DNA from: Ruoffia halotolerans
Lineage (GTDB): Bacteria > Bacillota > Bacilli > Lactobacillales > Aerococcaceae
Direction: 5' to 3'
NCBI RefSeq assembly: GCF_014049385.1
Contig: NZ_JACAOA010000015.1
Coordinates: 1 to 53,349, forward strand
Length of the DNA stretch: 53,349 nt
Of this stretch, positions 18,504 to 27,612 are shown piece by piece (the first letter of the stretch is position 1; the number at the start of each line of letters is the position of its first letter). Made by a program: the position numbers and the translations under genes. The notes below the pieces were generated by a model. That model did no database searches. It was not told the origin of the DNA and saw only the letters and a program-made list of their open reading frames with translations.

Positions 18504-19766
18504 TTATTCTCTTACTTGCCCATTTCCTTCGACTGTGTATTTATAACTTGTTAATGCTTCAAGTCCCATTGGCCCTCTAGCATGTAGTTTTTGAGTACTA
18601 ATACCCATCTCACCACCAAAACCAAACACTTCACCATCTGTAAATCGCGTGGATGCATTGACATACACAACAGCAGAATCAATATCTTTTAGGAAAGCTT
18701 GAGCTGTTGAGTAATCTTCAGTTATCACGGCGTCTGAATGCCCCGTAGAGTAGGTTTCAATATGTTGGACGGCATCATCATAATCAGTTGCAACTTTGAC
18801 TGCGATAATGCTATCAAGGAACTCTGTAGCATAATCTTCTTCCGTTGCTGCTCCAATTGTTGAAACAATCGCTCTCGCTTTCTCATCTCCACGAACTTCA
18901 ACTTGATATTCTTTTAAAGCTTCAACAAATTCCGGTAAAGCTGTCTTAGCTATGGCTTCATCGATGACTAAAGATTCTAGGGCATTACATACAGAATTTC
19001 TTTGTGTCTTACCGTTAATTAAAATGTTGCGTGCTTTTTCAATATCAGCTGCTTCATGAATATATAAGTGGCAGTTCCCTACACCCGTTTCAATGACTGG
19101 TACCGTCGCTTGTCGCATAACAGTATTGATTAAACCTGCACCACCACGAGGAATTAAACAATTAACATAGTCGTTTAATCGCATAAATTGACTCGCAAGT
19201 TCACGTGATGGATTCGTAATAAGTTGAACAGACTCCGTTGAAAGTTTAGTTTCTTCTAAAGCTTTTTGTAGAACATTCACAATTGCTTGATTACTCTCTA
19301 AGGCTTCTTTTCCACCTCTTAAGATAACTGCGTTACCGGCCTTAATACATAAACCTGTCGCATCCACCGTAACGTTGGGACGAGATTCGTAAATAATACC
19401 AATAACACCTAATGGAACACGTTGACGAGAAATTTTCAAACCATCTCGGTTTATCCATTGTTTCTCAGTCACTAAGGTTGGATCGGGTAAGGCTGCCATT
19501 TGACGAAGGCCATTCGCCATTGCTTCTACTCTTTTTTCTGTCAATGTCAATCTTTCTAGCAAAGCATCTGTAAGTCCTTTTTCTTTTCCAAGTTCAAGGT
19601 CTTTTTGATTTGCAGTAATAATTGCACCTTGATTCGCCACTACTGCATCAGCCATTTTTAAAAGAGCTTCATTCTTCTCTGTTTCTGTAACATGGCGCAA
19701 GATTTTTGCTGCTGCTTTTGCATTTTTACCTAATTCAATTAATTTAGCATTCCATTGTTCAGTCAT
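18504..19766 (-). CDS. proA: Gamma-glutamyl phosphate reductase
   Basis: NADPH-dependent reduction of glutamyl-5-phosphate to glutamate-5-semialdehyde in proline synthesis. The 420 residues cover the aldehyde dehydrogenase-like fold, with the NADP region ESRPNVTVDATGLCIKAGNA and the catalytic Cys in KTQRNSVCNALE. The C-terminus has ASTRFTDGEVFGFGGEMGIS, typical of ProA. AAGGAG precedes the ATG. It is 24 bases downstream of proB on the same strand, making a proBA operon; no proC is in this window. Confidence 0.96.
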   Translation of the reverse strand: MTEQWNAKLIELGKNAKAAAKILRHVTETEKNEALLKMADAVVANQGAIITANQKDLELGKEKGLTDALLERLTLTEKRVEAMANGLRQMAALPDPTLVTEKQWINRDGLKISRQRVPLGVIGIIYESRPNVTVDATGLCIKAGNAVILRGGKEALESNQAIVNVLQKALEETKLSTESVQLITNPSRELASQFMRLNDYVNCLIPRGGAGLINTVMRQATVPVIETGVGNCHLYIHEAADIEKARNILINGKTQRNSVCNALESLVIDEAIAKTALPEFVEALKEYQVEVRGDEKARAIVSTIGAATEEDYATEFLDSIIAVKVATDYDDAVQHIETYSTGHSDAVITEDYSTAQAFLKDIDSAVVYVNASTRFTDGEVFGFGGEMGISTQKLHARGPMGLEALTSYKYTVEGNGQVRE

Positions 19767-19790
19767 TATTAATTCTCCTTATTCTATTTA

Positions 19791-20588
19791 TTACTTAAAT
19801 AAAGTACCAATAACATCTCCTTCCAGTATTCTTAAGATAGATACCGGATCTTCACCACTTGTTATAATCATGGCTTGCTTTTGATTGAGTATTTTTTCGG
19901 CCGCTTTAAGTTTCGTAGCCATGCCACCTGTCGCAAAGGCTGAGCCTTTACCGCTTGCCATTAACTCAATTTCATCAGTAATTTCCGCAACGTGTTCGAT
20001 TAATGTAGCATCTGGATTCTCTTTAGGATTTGAATCATATAAACCATTCACATCACTCATTATTATGAGTAAATCCGCTTCACTCACACCTGCAACGATG
20101 GCAGAAAGTGTGTCATTATCACCAAATTTTGTTTGATGATTTAACTCATCATCAGCAATCGCATCATTCTCATTAATGATTGGAACAATTTTCTGCTTCA
20201 ACAATGTATTCATTGTTCGCTTAACGTTGTTGTATGAGGTTTCAAACGTCACAACATCACGAGTCAATAGTATTTGAGCTGTAGCTCGGTTGTAGTATTG
20301 GAAGAAACGACTATAGTGCCCCATTAGAATACTTTGTCCAATAGCAGCCAAAGCTTGTTGTTCCTCAATCGTTTGGGGGTATTCAGTTAAATTTAAATGA
20401 CTTGCCCCTACACCAACAGCTCCAGAAGTCACAATAATAACTTCTTTTCCTTCTTGGATTAATGTTGAACACACAAAAGCTAATCGATCTAACTTCTTAT
20501 AATCAATTTGGTTTCCTTCAAGCATAATAGAATTTGTTCCTATCTTAATCACAATTCGCTTATAATCTTTCATAAAATCTCGACTCAT
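19791..20588 (-). CDS. proB: Glutamate 5-kinase (short form without PUA domain)
   Basis: Phosphorylates glutamate at the gamma carboxyl, the first and usually feedback-inhibited step of proline synthesis. The amino acid kinase domain fills the whole 265 residues: KIGTNS near residue 15, TSGAVGVG, NENDAIADDEL and KFGDNDTLSA. The C-terminal PUA domain found in the approximately 370-residue enzymes is absent, as is common in Lactobacillales and some other Firmicutes. GAGGT precedes the ATG by five bases. It is first in the proBA operon. Confidence 0.95.
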   Translation of the reverse strand: MSRDFMKDYKRIVIKIGTNSIMLEGNQIDYKKLDRLAFVCSTLIQEGKEVIIVTSGAVGVGASHLNLTEYPQTIEEQQALAAIGQSILMGHYSRFFQYYNRATAQILLTRDVVTFETSYNNVKRTMNTLLKQKIVPIINENDAIADDELNHQTKFGDNDTLSAIVAGVSEADLLIIMSDVNGLYDSNPKENPDATLIEHVAEITDEIELMASGKGSAFATGGMATKLKAAEKILNQKQAMIITSGEDPVSILRILEGDVIGTLFK

Positions 20589-20662
20589 ACGGTACCTCTA
20601 TTCTAATCACTCTCATCTAATTATAACAAATATCATGGTGAATTAATACCAATCTATTGAAT

Positions 20663-21124
20663 TCATTCAAGTTCTTGTTTGATTTCCTCTAATAAGGCCT
20701 GACATCCTGCATAAACCTGAGTATAGGTTGTCTCAAAATCCCCTGTATAGTAAGGGTCTGCGATATCTTCATCACTGCCAGTAAAAGAAAGTAACTTCTT
20801 CGTTTGCCCTTCTGCTTGGCCATCTGTAAATTTTTGGATATTTCGCATATTACTTTCATCCATTCCAATAATGTAAGTCGCTTGTTTTATATCATCTTTG
20901 TTTAGTGGTCGTGAGTACATACCATCAACTGAAATACCTTCTTGAGCCAATCGTCTTCGAGTACCCGAGTGTGTGGCATTCCCTTCTTCCCACGAACTCG
21001 TTCCGGCAGAGTCTACTGTAACTTTGTCAGTCAGTCCTTCTTCTTGAATCATCTTTCTAAAGACCGCTTCTGCCATCGGTGAACGGCAAATATTTCCTAA
21101 ACAAACAAATAATACGTGAATCAT
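20663..21124 (-). CDS. Low-molecular-weight protein tyrosine phosphatase
   Basis: Cytoplasmic phosphatase acting on phosphotyrosine or small aryl phosphates. The P-loop CLGNICRS covers Cys8 to Ser15 with Arg14, and the general acid Asp lies in ADPYYTG near residue 122. The 153-residue length is typical. AAGGAGG stands before the ATG. Its cellular targets are not evident: no tyrosine kinase or capsule gene is adjacent. The upstream C39-like gene is 30 bases away and may be co-transcribed. Confidence 0.93.
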   Translation of the reverse strand: MIHVLFVCLGNICRSPMAEAVFRKMIQEEGLTDKVTVDSAGTSSWEEGNATHSGTRRRLAQEGISVDGMYSRPLNKDDIKQATYIIGMDESNMRNIQKFTDGQAEGQTKKLLSFTGSDEDIADPYYTGDFETTYTQVYAGCQALLEEIKQELE

Positions 21125-21154
21125 GCATATCCCTCCTTAAAGTTATGTCTAAAC

Positions 21155-21961
21155 TCACAAAACTGGGGCAATTGCCCAATAATTTAGCGCATCATCTATC
21201 ATTATCTGTGCTTCATTCCCTTGAATACTAAACATTTTGTCTGGTGCATCATTCGGATCATTCAGATAGACTAATCCATCTTGATAGCCTCGCATTAACA
21301 TCACATGGCCACCTTGAGTAAATGTACCTGGTCCAACTGATACGACAACTAAGTAACCCTTGTCTAATAGATTCACCGCTGAGTAGAAATCATTACCTAC
21401 ATCCACAACTTCATAACCAAAATCTTGCCCAAAAGCTGAATAAATAGACCAAGACGTTCCTTGATTTGTCATATAGTATTCGTCTCCAGCCCAACGTGTA
21501 ATTTCTTCAGGTCTGACTTTTGTGTTAGTAAAGTAACTATCTATCATTGCTAAGACAACTACAGCACAACCATTTTCCCAAATTGTTTGTGAACCATCTG
21601 TACCATAATGTTTGTCCGCCCATCTTGGATCATTTTGGTTTAAATATGGCACATTATGCTGTCCAACATATTGAATATCAATATAATTCGCAGGCTCTTC
21701 AGGGATAAAGACGTGCCCTAATTGTTGTAGGTCAACATCCGTTGCTTCTATATCCTCTACAATCTGGGCTTGATTTTCAATTAAATAGTTTTCATTAGCT
21801 TGAGCCATTGTATAGTATGGTTGGTAATTAGTTTTGGCATCTTCGGTAATATAAATAAAAGCTAACATACTTATTCCAATGAAAATTATAAGTGCAAATA
21901 AGATTAAGACTAATTTTCCCGTATCAAAAGATTTCGCCTGTCTGTTCGTTTTCCTTGCCAT
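21155..21961 (-). CDS. Membrane-anchored C39-like cysteine peptidase
   Basis: Predicted extracytoplasmic protease or papain-like protein of the Peptidase_C39_2 group. The 268-residue chain has a basic N-terminus, one membrane segment (about 15-35) and a C-terminal catalytic domain. The Cys is in ENGCAVVVLAMI, the His in QGGHVMLMRGY and the acid in NDPNDAPD. The domain opens with VPYLNQNDPRWADKHYG, the signature of this family. I chose the ATG at 21961 because GGAGG lies just before it; the longer frame adds 21 unlikely residues. It is not fused to an ABC transporter, so it is not a bacteriocin exporter. Substrate unknown. Confidence 0.88.
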   Translation of the reverse strand: MARKTNRQAKSFDTGKLVLILFALIIFIGISMLAFIYITEDAKTNYQPYYTMAQANENYLIENQAQIVEDIEATDVDLQQLGHVFIPEEPANYIDIQYVGQHNVPYLNQNDPRWADKHYGTDGSQTIWENGCAVVVLAMIDSYFTNTKVRPEEITRWAGDEYYMTNQGTSWSIYSAFGQDFGYEVVDVGNDFYSAVNLLDKGYLVVVSVGPGTFTQGGHVMLMRGYQDGLVYLNDPNDAPDKMFSIQGNEAQIMIDDALNYWAIAPVL

Positions 21962-22042
21962 TATTACCTCCATCGGTTTATTTGTTTCTAATATATCAAT
22001 ACTAATAATTGCGGGCATCAGCATATGGTCTGATATTTAGAA

Positions 22043-22081
22043 AAAGCTGTAGGAATTGCTTTGAACAATTCTTACAGCTTT
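22043..22081 (-). terminator. Terminator of the DJ-1 gene
   Basis: Sixteen-base arms (22043-22058 and 22066-22081) with one G-U pair, followed on the minus strand by TTTTTC. Confidence 0.82.
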
Positions 22082-22099
22082 AAACCTACTATCTATTGT

Positions 22100-22648
22100 T
22101 TAGCTAAATAAATAATTATATTGCATATCTTCACGTATCGCTTCACCGTCACCGCCAAGTAAATCAACTAAAGTATAACCAAATTCAAGGGCTACCCCCG
22201 CACCTCGTGCAGTGACGATATTGCCATCTACCACTACGACAGCTTCTTTTTGATCAAAACCACTTGTCAGTTGATCTTCAAATCCTGGGAAGTGAGTAAA
22301 TTTCTTACCGTCTAAGAGATTTGCCTTTTCTAATACAATGGGTGCCGCACAAATTGCTGCAATCTGTTGTTGGTCTTGATTGGCTTGTTGAAGCGACTTG
22401 ATAACAAGTTCGTTGTCACGTAAATTTTTCGCCCCTGGCATCCCACCTGGTAGCATAATTAAATCATAACCTTTTAAAGGCTCTTCCAGAATGTGATCCG
22501 CTTTAATAATGATATTATGCGCTCCCGTTACTTCTTCTGTTAATCCATAAATATCAACTTCAAATTTGGCTCGGCGTAAAATATCTATCGGTGCAACTGC
22601 CTCAACTTCTTCGAAACCATTAGCTAAAATTACTGCAACTTTCTTCAT
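22100..22648 (-). CDS. DJ-1/PfpI-family protein (YajL/ThiJ type)
   Basis: Small cytoplasmic protein of the DJ-1 superfamily, often linked to methylglyoxal detoxification or protein repair. The 182 residues show the conserved Glu in ANGFEEVEA (residues 13-16), LPGGMPGA at about 66-73 and the reactive Cys100 in AAICAAP, the nucleophile-elbow form of YajL/DJ-1. The ARGAGVALEFGY segment near the end carries the usual helper residues. AGGAGG stands upstream of the ATG. Bounded by its own terminator. The exact activity in this organism is not determinable. Confidence 0.93.
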   Translation of the reverse strand: MKKVAVILANGFEEVEAVAPIDILRRAKFEVDIYGLTEEVTGAHNIIIKADHILEEPLKGYDLIMLPGGMPGAKNLRDNELVIKSLQQANQDQQQIAAICAAPIVLEKANLLDGKKFTHFPGFEDQLTSGFDQKEAVVVVDGNIVTARGAGVALEFGYTLVDLLGGDGEAIREDMQYNYLFS

Positions 22649-22714
22649 TTATAACGCCTCCTATGTTAATTATTATAAAATAATTCAAAGACTTAATCTA
22701 ATTATCTACTCAAT

Positions 22715-23884
22715 TTAGTATTCTAATTCAGTTTGACCAAGAGCTAATGTCTTAGTATTCGGGATCAGACGCATTACATTCTCATCTCGCCCTTGGACTA
22801 CAAAATTCGCATCTTCGCTTTGATACTGCTTCTTTGCAATCTGTTTCAAGTCTTTAGTCTTATCTTGATTTAAACAATTAAAGATCACATTTAACGATAC
22901 ATCTTTTAATTCTGTCATCATATGATAATCCCCCATACTGTCACCAAATAAAGCGATAGGTTGGCGGTTCTCATGCTTAGGGGCAATTAAATTCGTTATC
23001 GCCTCTATCTTACCGTCTTTTTTCGTAATCGGCGCCCCAGCAGTCATATAAGCTTCGATCTTGCCTTCAGCGTCTAAATCATAATTCATTCCAATGACTT
23101 GCTCTTTTGGCACTTTAAATTGATATTCACTTGCTGCTGTTCTGACAACATCAACCGGACTCGCACTCACGACATAAGTCACAATACCATTCGCTTGAAA
23201 GGCCTCATATAAGGCAATTAATTCTTCTGGAAAGATCAAACCGCTTTGGAATGCACTACTGATTTGACCTGCTTTACCTAAAAACTCTTTAGGTGTTGAA
23301 TAAATATGTTTCTCAGCTTTTTTATTCGTTGCTTCTTTTAGCATATCTTTTGTTAAGATTGTTAACTCTTCAGGAGTGTAGCCTTTAAACCAATAAGTGA
23401 GCCAAGGTTTGCCTGATTGACGAGTAAATTTACCATTCACATTGACATAATAGAAGCGAAGTTTTGCTTGGAAAGCTTTGTATTGACCTGTTTCTTTGAT
23501 AGCTTCTAAACTAAGTCGTTCGTCCTTATCTTTATTAATGTAGTGCTCCCACAGCCAAGTGTAGCTTTGAATAATATCTATCGCTAACTTTCTTGGGGTA
23601 GTATGTTCAAGTGCCTCATCTAAGTTAGTATCCATATCAAATATGTCAGTGATAATTATTTGTTCAAACTCTTCGGGAGTCATTTTATATAATAAGTGAT
23701 CTAGCATGTAGATCATTAAATTATCTTCTACATCGCCAATGATACTTGTATTATCAAAGTCAAAAACAACATAGGGTTTCGTTTGAAAATTTGATGATTC
23801 ACTTGTTTTAAATTGGTCAATTAACTGGTTTAATCTTTTGTATACAAATGGTTCCCATTGATGTTCTTGAAAGTAATATGTCAT
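22715..23884 (-). CDS. HAD-superfamily phosphatase (SerB-like/phosphorylcholine phosphatase-like)
   Basis: Predicted cytoplasmic phosphatase of 389 residues. Motif I is FDFDNTSIIGD (Asp42 and Asp44), motif II is the Ser/Thr segment VVSASPVDVV, and motif IV is LFGDSMGDYHMM. A large helical cap of about 150 residues lies between motifs I and II, longer than in phosphoserine phosphatase and resembling phosphorylcholine-phosphatase-like HADs. No signal peptide is present. GGGG precedes the ATG. It is 41 bases downstream of the DMT transporter gene on the same strand. The substrate is not known. Confidence 0.85.
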   Translation of the reverse strand: MTYYFQEHQWEPFVYKRLNQLIDQFKTSESSNFQTKPYVVFDFDNTSIIGDVEDNLMIYMLDHLLYKMTPEEFEQIIITDIFDMDTNLDEALEHTTPRKLAIDIIQSYTWLWEHYINKDKDERLSLEAIKETGQYKAFQAKLRFYYVNVNGKFTRQSGKPWLTYWFKGYTPEELTILTKDMLKEATNKKAEKHIYSTPKEFLGKAGQISSAFQSGLIFPEELIALYEAFQANGIVTYVVSASPVDVVRTAASEYQFKVPKEQVIGMNYDLDAEGKIEAYMTAGAPITKKDGKIEAITNLIAPKHENRQPIALFGDSMGDYHMMTELKDVSLNVIFNCLNQDKTKDLKQIAKKQYQSEDANFVVQGRDENVMRLIPNTKTLALGQTELEY

Positions 23885-23925
23885 ATTCTACTTTACCCCT
23901 TTTGATATTTTCTTTACCTTTAAAG

Positions 23926-24357
23926 CTAGCCTCTTTGAAAAATAACGATACCGATAATCATTATTATCATACCAAAGACTTTGCCGGATGTTAATTCAAT
24001 CATTTCTACGTTAAACCAACCATTCGTATTAATGATGAGCGCAATTAATAATTGTGCAACCATTAATATCATGAAGGAATAAACGGGTCCTAAACTCATC
24101 ATTCCCTGTGCAGCAACGTATACAATTAATACACCAAAGATACCACTTAAGTAATACATCTTGTTTACTGAAAGTAACTCTTCCACACTACCGTCTCGAA
24201 CAAACATAACAATTAACAAACCTGCTAAAAATCCAACTCCGTGAACAACGGTTGTCATTGTCCAAGAACCCGTCTTAGCGCTAATATTCGTATTAAAGAT
24301 ACTTTGTAAAGCAATTAAGCTTCCCGCAAATAATGAATAAAATATACCTTGAATCAT
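23926..24357 (-). CDS. DMT-superfamily membrane protein (YdcZ/DUF606 type)
   Basis: A 143-residue protein with five hydrophobic helices, the pattern of the half-size DMT family DUF606/YdcZ. The segment ALQSIFNTNISAKTGSW followed by the helix of HGVGFLAGLLIV is typical. These proteins often occur as pairs; only one copy is present here, so it may work as a homodimer. GGAGG is placed before the ATG at 24357. The following HAD phosphatase gene may be in the same transcript. Substrate unknown. Confidence 0.85.
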   Translation of the reverse strand: MIQGIFYSLFAGSLIALQSIFNTNISAKTGSWTMTTVVHGVGFLAGLLIVMFVRDGSVEELLSVNKMYYLSGIFGVLIVYVAAQGMMSLGPVYSFMILMVAQLLIALIINTNGWFNVEMIELTSGKVFGMIIMIIGIVIFQRG

Positions 24358-24518
24358 CAGTCGACCTCCATATTGAATTTCTTACATCATAACCAATTTT
24401 CAAGCTAATTGATATAAAAACCCGTTTATTCACATTACTAGTGAATCGCTTCCAAGTATCATATAATAATAATAATAATTGAATACATACTTACCAATTC
24501 TATTAGGAGGTTAAACAA

Positions 24519-25154
24519 ATGATACAATTACAACATAAGAATACGCTATTGTTTATCGGTGATAGCATTACGGATGCTGGGCGTGGTGAATACTTCGGTG
24601 CGAATTTAGGGCAAGGTTATGTCAATATGATTGCCGGACAGTTATATCGTCAATATATTCCCCTTCAATTAAATATCTTAAATCAAGGGGTTGGTGGTGA
24701 TAAATTGACCGATTTAGTCACTCGTTGGCAAGTAGATTGTCTTGATTTAAACCCAGATATCGTCACTATCCAAATTGGAATTAATGATATATGGTATCGT
24801 TTATCTGCTGGCATTCCCTATACAGAAACAATTCTAGAACAATATAAAGAGAATTATCGATATTTATTAAAGACATTGACTCAACGAGAGGTTCAAATTA
24901 TCTTAGTCGAGCCTTATGTATTACCATATCCTGAGGACCGCTTAGAGTGGCGTCCCTTTGTCGATACAATGAAAAAAGTAATTGCAGACTTAGCCGAAGA
25001 ATACGACGCAACGTTAGTGAAGTTAGACGACGTCTTAAACCAAGCTGGAGAAAACTTAGGTTACGAGACAATAACTGGAGCTGATGGGGTTCACCCAACC
25101 AGTTTAGGCCATGCCTTTATCGCAGATCAATGGTTAAGACATACTGGTTTATAA
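24519..25154 (+). CDS. SGNH/GDSL-family hydrolase
   Basis: Cytoplasmic esterase or deacetylase of the GDSL family, 211 residues. Block I is FIGDSITDAG with Ser16, block II has the Gly in GVGGDK at 57-62, block III is IGIND with Asn89, and block V is ADGVHPTS with Asp189 and His192. There is no signal peptide, so it probably acts on a cytoplasmic acylated or acetylated small substrate such as a sugar. AGGAGG is upstream of the ATG. It is a single-gene unit with its own terminator. Confidence 0.93.
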   Translation: MIQLQHKNTLLFIGDSITDAGRGEYFGANLGQGYVNMIAGQLYRQYIPLQLNILNQGVGGDKLTDLVTRWQVDCLDLNPDIVTIQIGINDIWYRLSAGIPYTETILEQYKENYRYLLKTLTQREVQIILVEPYVLPYPEDRLEWRPFVDTMKKVIADLAEEYDATLVKLDDVLNQAGENLGYETITGADGVHPTSLGHAFIADQWLRHTGL

Positions 25155-25159
25155 AATCC

Positions 25160-25210
25160 AAAACACCCGTTAAAGAGGACGAAAATCACTGCCTCATTAA
25201 CGGGTGTTTT
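25160..25210. terminator. Bidirectional terminator
   Basis: Arms AAAACACCCGTTAA (25160-25173) and TTAACGGGTGTTTT (25197-25210), with an inner GAGG/CCTC pairing. It stands between the convergent SGNH hydrolase and class A hydrolase genes. Confidence 0.88.
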
Positions 25211-25227
25211 TATATCAGTTTGCGTCA

Positions 25228-26202
25228 TTAACTTTCAGTTGCTTCTTCTTGTCCTAATGTCCACTCATTGACACGTAGATTTAATTCCGCAATGAACATA
25301 TCTGCATATAAATCATCACTTACCATAACAACTAAAGAATAAATCGGTTCATCGTCTTGATAGAAAATACCACTATCATTTAACATATTCTCATAACGAC
25401 CATACTTTGTCGCCATGTCATTAACAAATAATGAGAATAATTGTTTTGGTGATGTCTGCATCATTAAATCACGAACATGAGCGTAAGTATCGTCAGTCGC
25501 AATTTTTTTTAGAGACAAGTTCATCATGTAAGCTGAACCGTAATTATCATAGTAATAAACTTCTGGTACTTCATAAAAATCAACAAAGTCTAAAAGGCCA
25601 GTTCGGAAACTTCCAAAGTTATTTACGTAGTAATAATAAAGAATTAACGAAGCTGTATTATCAGAGTAGACAATGGCTTGATATGCCAAATCATCTAAAC
25701 GATAATAAGCTTGTTTAGGATTTGCGGTAATCTCGCCTGCCCCATCTTGGTAATATTCTTCACTATATGGTAATTCTGAATCCCAAGTTAAGTAGCCTTG
25801 GTTAATTAAGTCAATAAACATCGCAACCATCGGCACTTTATACATACTTGCGACAATAAATTGCTCATCTTCATTTAAATAATACGCATCATCCGTTTGT
25901 AAATTTGTATAAGCTAAACCAATTTGTGACGCATCCAAACCATATTTGGCTAATAATTCATATACAATATCTTCTAAAGATTCATAATCAGAATATACTA
26001 ATGGCTCCATCTCTAAATTTTCCATCGTTTCATAATCATATACATCGCTCACTTCTGATTCGTCTTTTTCTTCTGTAGCTTCTGATTCTGAAACTTCTGA
26101 ACTCATCGCCTCTTCGGCTTGAATTACAGGTAATGTGATTTGTGTCATTAATAATGCACTCATCATCCACAAAATTATATTTAGTTTGTTTTTCATTTTC
26201 AT
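25228..26202 (-). CDS. Secreted class A beta-lactamase-like serine hydrolase
   Basis: Secreted protein of 324 residues. A signal peptide ends near Ala29 (VIQA-EE), followed by an acidic Ser/Glu-rich stretch (30-60). The penicilloyl-serine-hydrolase motifs are SMYK at 119-122 (nucleophile Ser119, Lys122) and SDN at 180-182. The third motif, normally KTG, appears only as KYG in MATKYGRYEN, so true beta-lactam hydrolysis is doubtful; peptidoglycan-related or esterase activity is as likely. AAGGAAA precedes the ATG. It is last in a leftward group with the serpin and amylase genes, with no terminator between them, so co-expression is probable. Confidence 0.85.
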   Translation of the reverse strand: MKMKNKLNIILWMMSALLMTQITLPVIQAEEAMSSEVSESEATEEKDESEVSDVYDYETMENLEMEPLVYSDYESLEDIVYELLAKYGLDASQIGLAYTNLQTDDAYYLNEDEQFIVASMYKVPMVAMFIDLINQGYLTWDSELPYSEEYYQDGAGEITANPKQAYYRLDDLAYQAIVYSDNTASLILYYYYVNNFGSFRTGLLDFVDFYEVPEVYYYDNYGSAYMMNLSLKKIATDDTYAHVRDLMMQTSPKQLFSLFVNDMATKYGRYENMLNDSGIFYQDDEPIYSLVVMVSDDLYADMFIAELNLRVNEWTLGQEEATES

Positions 26203-26302
26203 CTGTTATTTCCTTTCTATAGACAACAAGTTTATTATATCAGTCTACTCAGAAAAAAACATCGAAAATTGTATGACTCATTCATTTATTTATTAAGTAT
26301 TT

Positions 26303-27538
26303 TTATTCAGAAATATTATGGATCAATCCTTCAAATAAAGGAATATCTTTATAGATGATCCCGTAAGCAAAGGGGCGGTCCACTTTTAATTCAATCGGTT
26401 CTTCTTCAACCGGCGCCATCGTTGTTTCAATATTTATTTCTGTGACTGCCGCTGCACTTGTTCCTTCTTCATCCAGAACAAGTTCAACGCGTTGATGAAT
26501 TTGACTCAAAGCAGTTTCTTCTTGAGTAGTGAAAAAGTCGGTCTCACCCAAGTCTTCTTTAAAATTACTTAAGTCGAAAGCATCTAACGAGTTCGTTAAA
26601 TCAAAGGAACCACTACTTTCAAATTTCGGTAAAGTTAAAGCGATTGTCTTGTTATTAATTTCTTCCTCTTGTTCTAATACCGATTGATACGCTTCCCACA
26701 TGCTTTCATCATCTGCCGCTTCATCAGGAATCACGATTAATAAGTTTGCTTGGTTACGATACGGAAGTAAGATAGCTTGGAAGCCGTCTCCTTCTAAGTA
26801 AGGAATACTTTCTTCCAAATGCATCATTGGAACAACTGTTTCATCATCGCGACCGTAAAAAGTTTCATCTGTATTTAAGTCTTCGTTAAACACATTTAAC
26901 CAATTGCTCTTGAAATACAGTAAATTCATCATGACTAATTGTAAATAATCATTGGCTGTCATCTCAGCGATACGTGCTACACTATAATACGGATCAATCA
27001 GACCTTCCGTTAATTCAGCAATATCTTCATTCAATGACTCATAGGTCGAAACATCTTTAAAATCTACACTACTTGCTTCAGTCGCTAAATCTTTTGTATC
27101 TTCTATATAAGTCGAATTCCATTCTAAATCTTCCCGACCTAAAAGATACGTTTTCGTATCAAAGATTGGTTCATCACCTTCGGTCGCTTCCCTTATAAAA
27201 CTTGCCATCGAGGCAACATACTCATCTCGGTCCATCCCCTCTGGAATCAGAACTTCACTGAGTTGTTCTTTTTCTGATCCGGTTAAACCTGGTTCTAAGG
27301 TGAGTAAGGCTAAGTAATACGATAAGGGTGAGTAAAGCGCATTCTCTTCCACTTCCTCTGATACTAAGGGTCTAAGTTCCTGGGAAAAGTCTTGAATTTG
27401 TTGGGCTAAATCCTCTTCAAAAGCCATTTCATCCGCTTCGCTTGCTGAGACTAAACTCGGTATCAATGTTGAAACCGCGAACATTATTGCTATTAAATAT
27501 TTACTTAATTGAGATGTTTTCTTAAATAATTTAAACAT
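26303..27538 (-). CDS. Secreted serpin (serine protease inhibitor)
   Basis: A 411-residue serpin, a suicide inhibitor fold rare in Lactobacillales. A signal peptide ends near SLVSA-SEA (about residue 33). Serpin landmarks seen are NALYSPLSYYLALL (helix B region), MMNLLYFKSNW (strand 3A), and the hinge EEGTSAAAV at 357-365, very close to the consensus of inhibitory serpins. C-terminal DRPFAYGIIYKD is strand 4B/5B. The reactive loop between hinge and DRPF is five residues longer than in alpha-1-antitrypsin and acidic (TEINIETTMAPVEEEPIE), so P1 cannot be fixed. It follows the amylase gene by 74 bases on the same strand; a hairpin (27567-27606) lies between them. Confidence 0.93.
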   Translation of the reverse strand: MFKLFKKTSQLSKYLIAIMFAVSTLIPSLVSASEADEMAFEEDLAQQIQDFSQELRPLVSEEVEENALYSPLSYYLALLTLEPGLTGSEKEQLSEVLIPEGMDRDEYVASMASFIREATEGDEPIFDTKTYLLGREDLEWNSTYIEDTKDLATEASSVDFKDVSTYESLNEDIAELTEGLIDPYYSVARIAEMTANDYLQLVMMNLLYFKSNWLNVFNEDLNTDETFYGRDDETVVPMMHLEESIPYLEGDGFQAILLPYRNQANLLIVIPDEAADDESMWEAYQSVLEQEEEINNKTIALTLPKFESSGSFDLTNSLDAFDLSNFKEDLGETDFFTTQEETALSQIHQRVELVLDEEGTSAAAVTEINIETTMAPVEEEPIELKVDRPFAYGIIYKDIPLFEGLIHNISE

Positions 27539-27612
27539 ATCAAGTTCCTTTCATAATTTGTACAGTGTGACTTATTTCGGTATAAAGAAATTTGCATCAA
27601 AGTCACTGAATG

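Noticed and set aside
21155-21961. Bacteriocin-processing C39 protease.
   Set aside because: There is no ABC transporter domain and no double-glycine precursor gene nearby; the fold type is the stand-alone C39_2 group.
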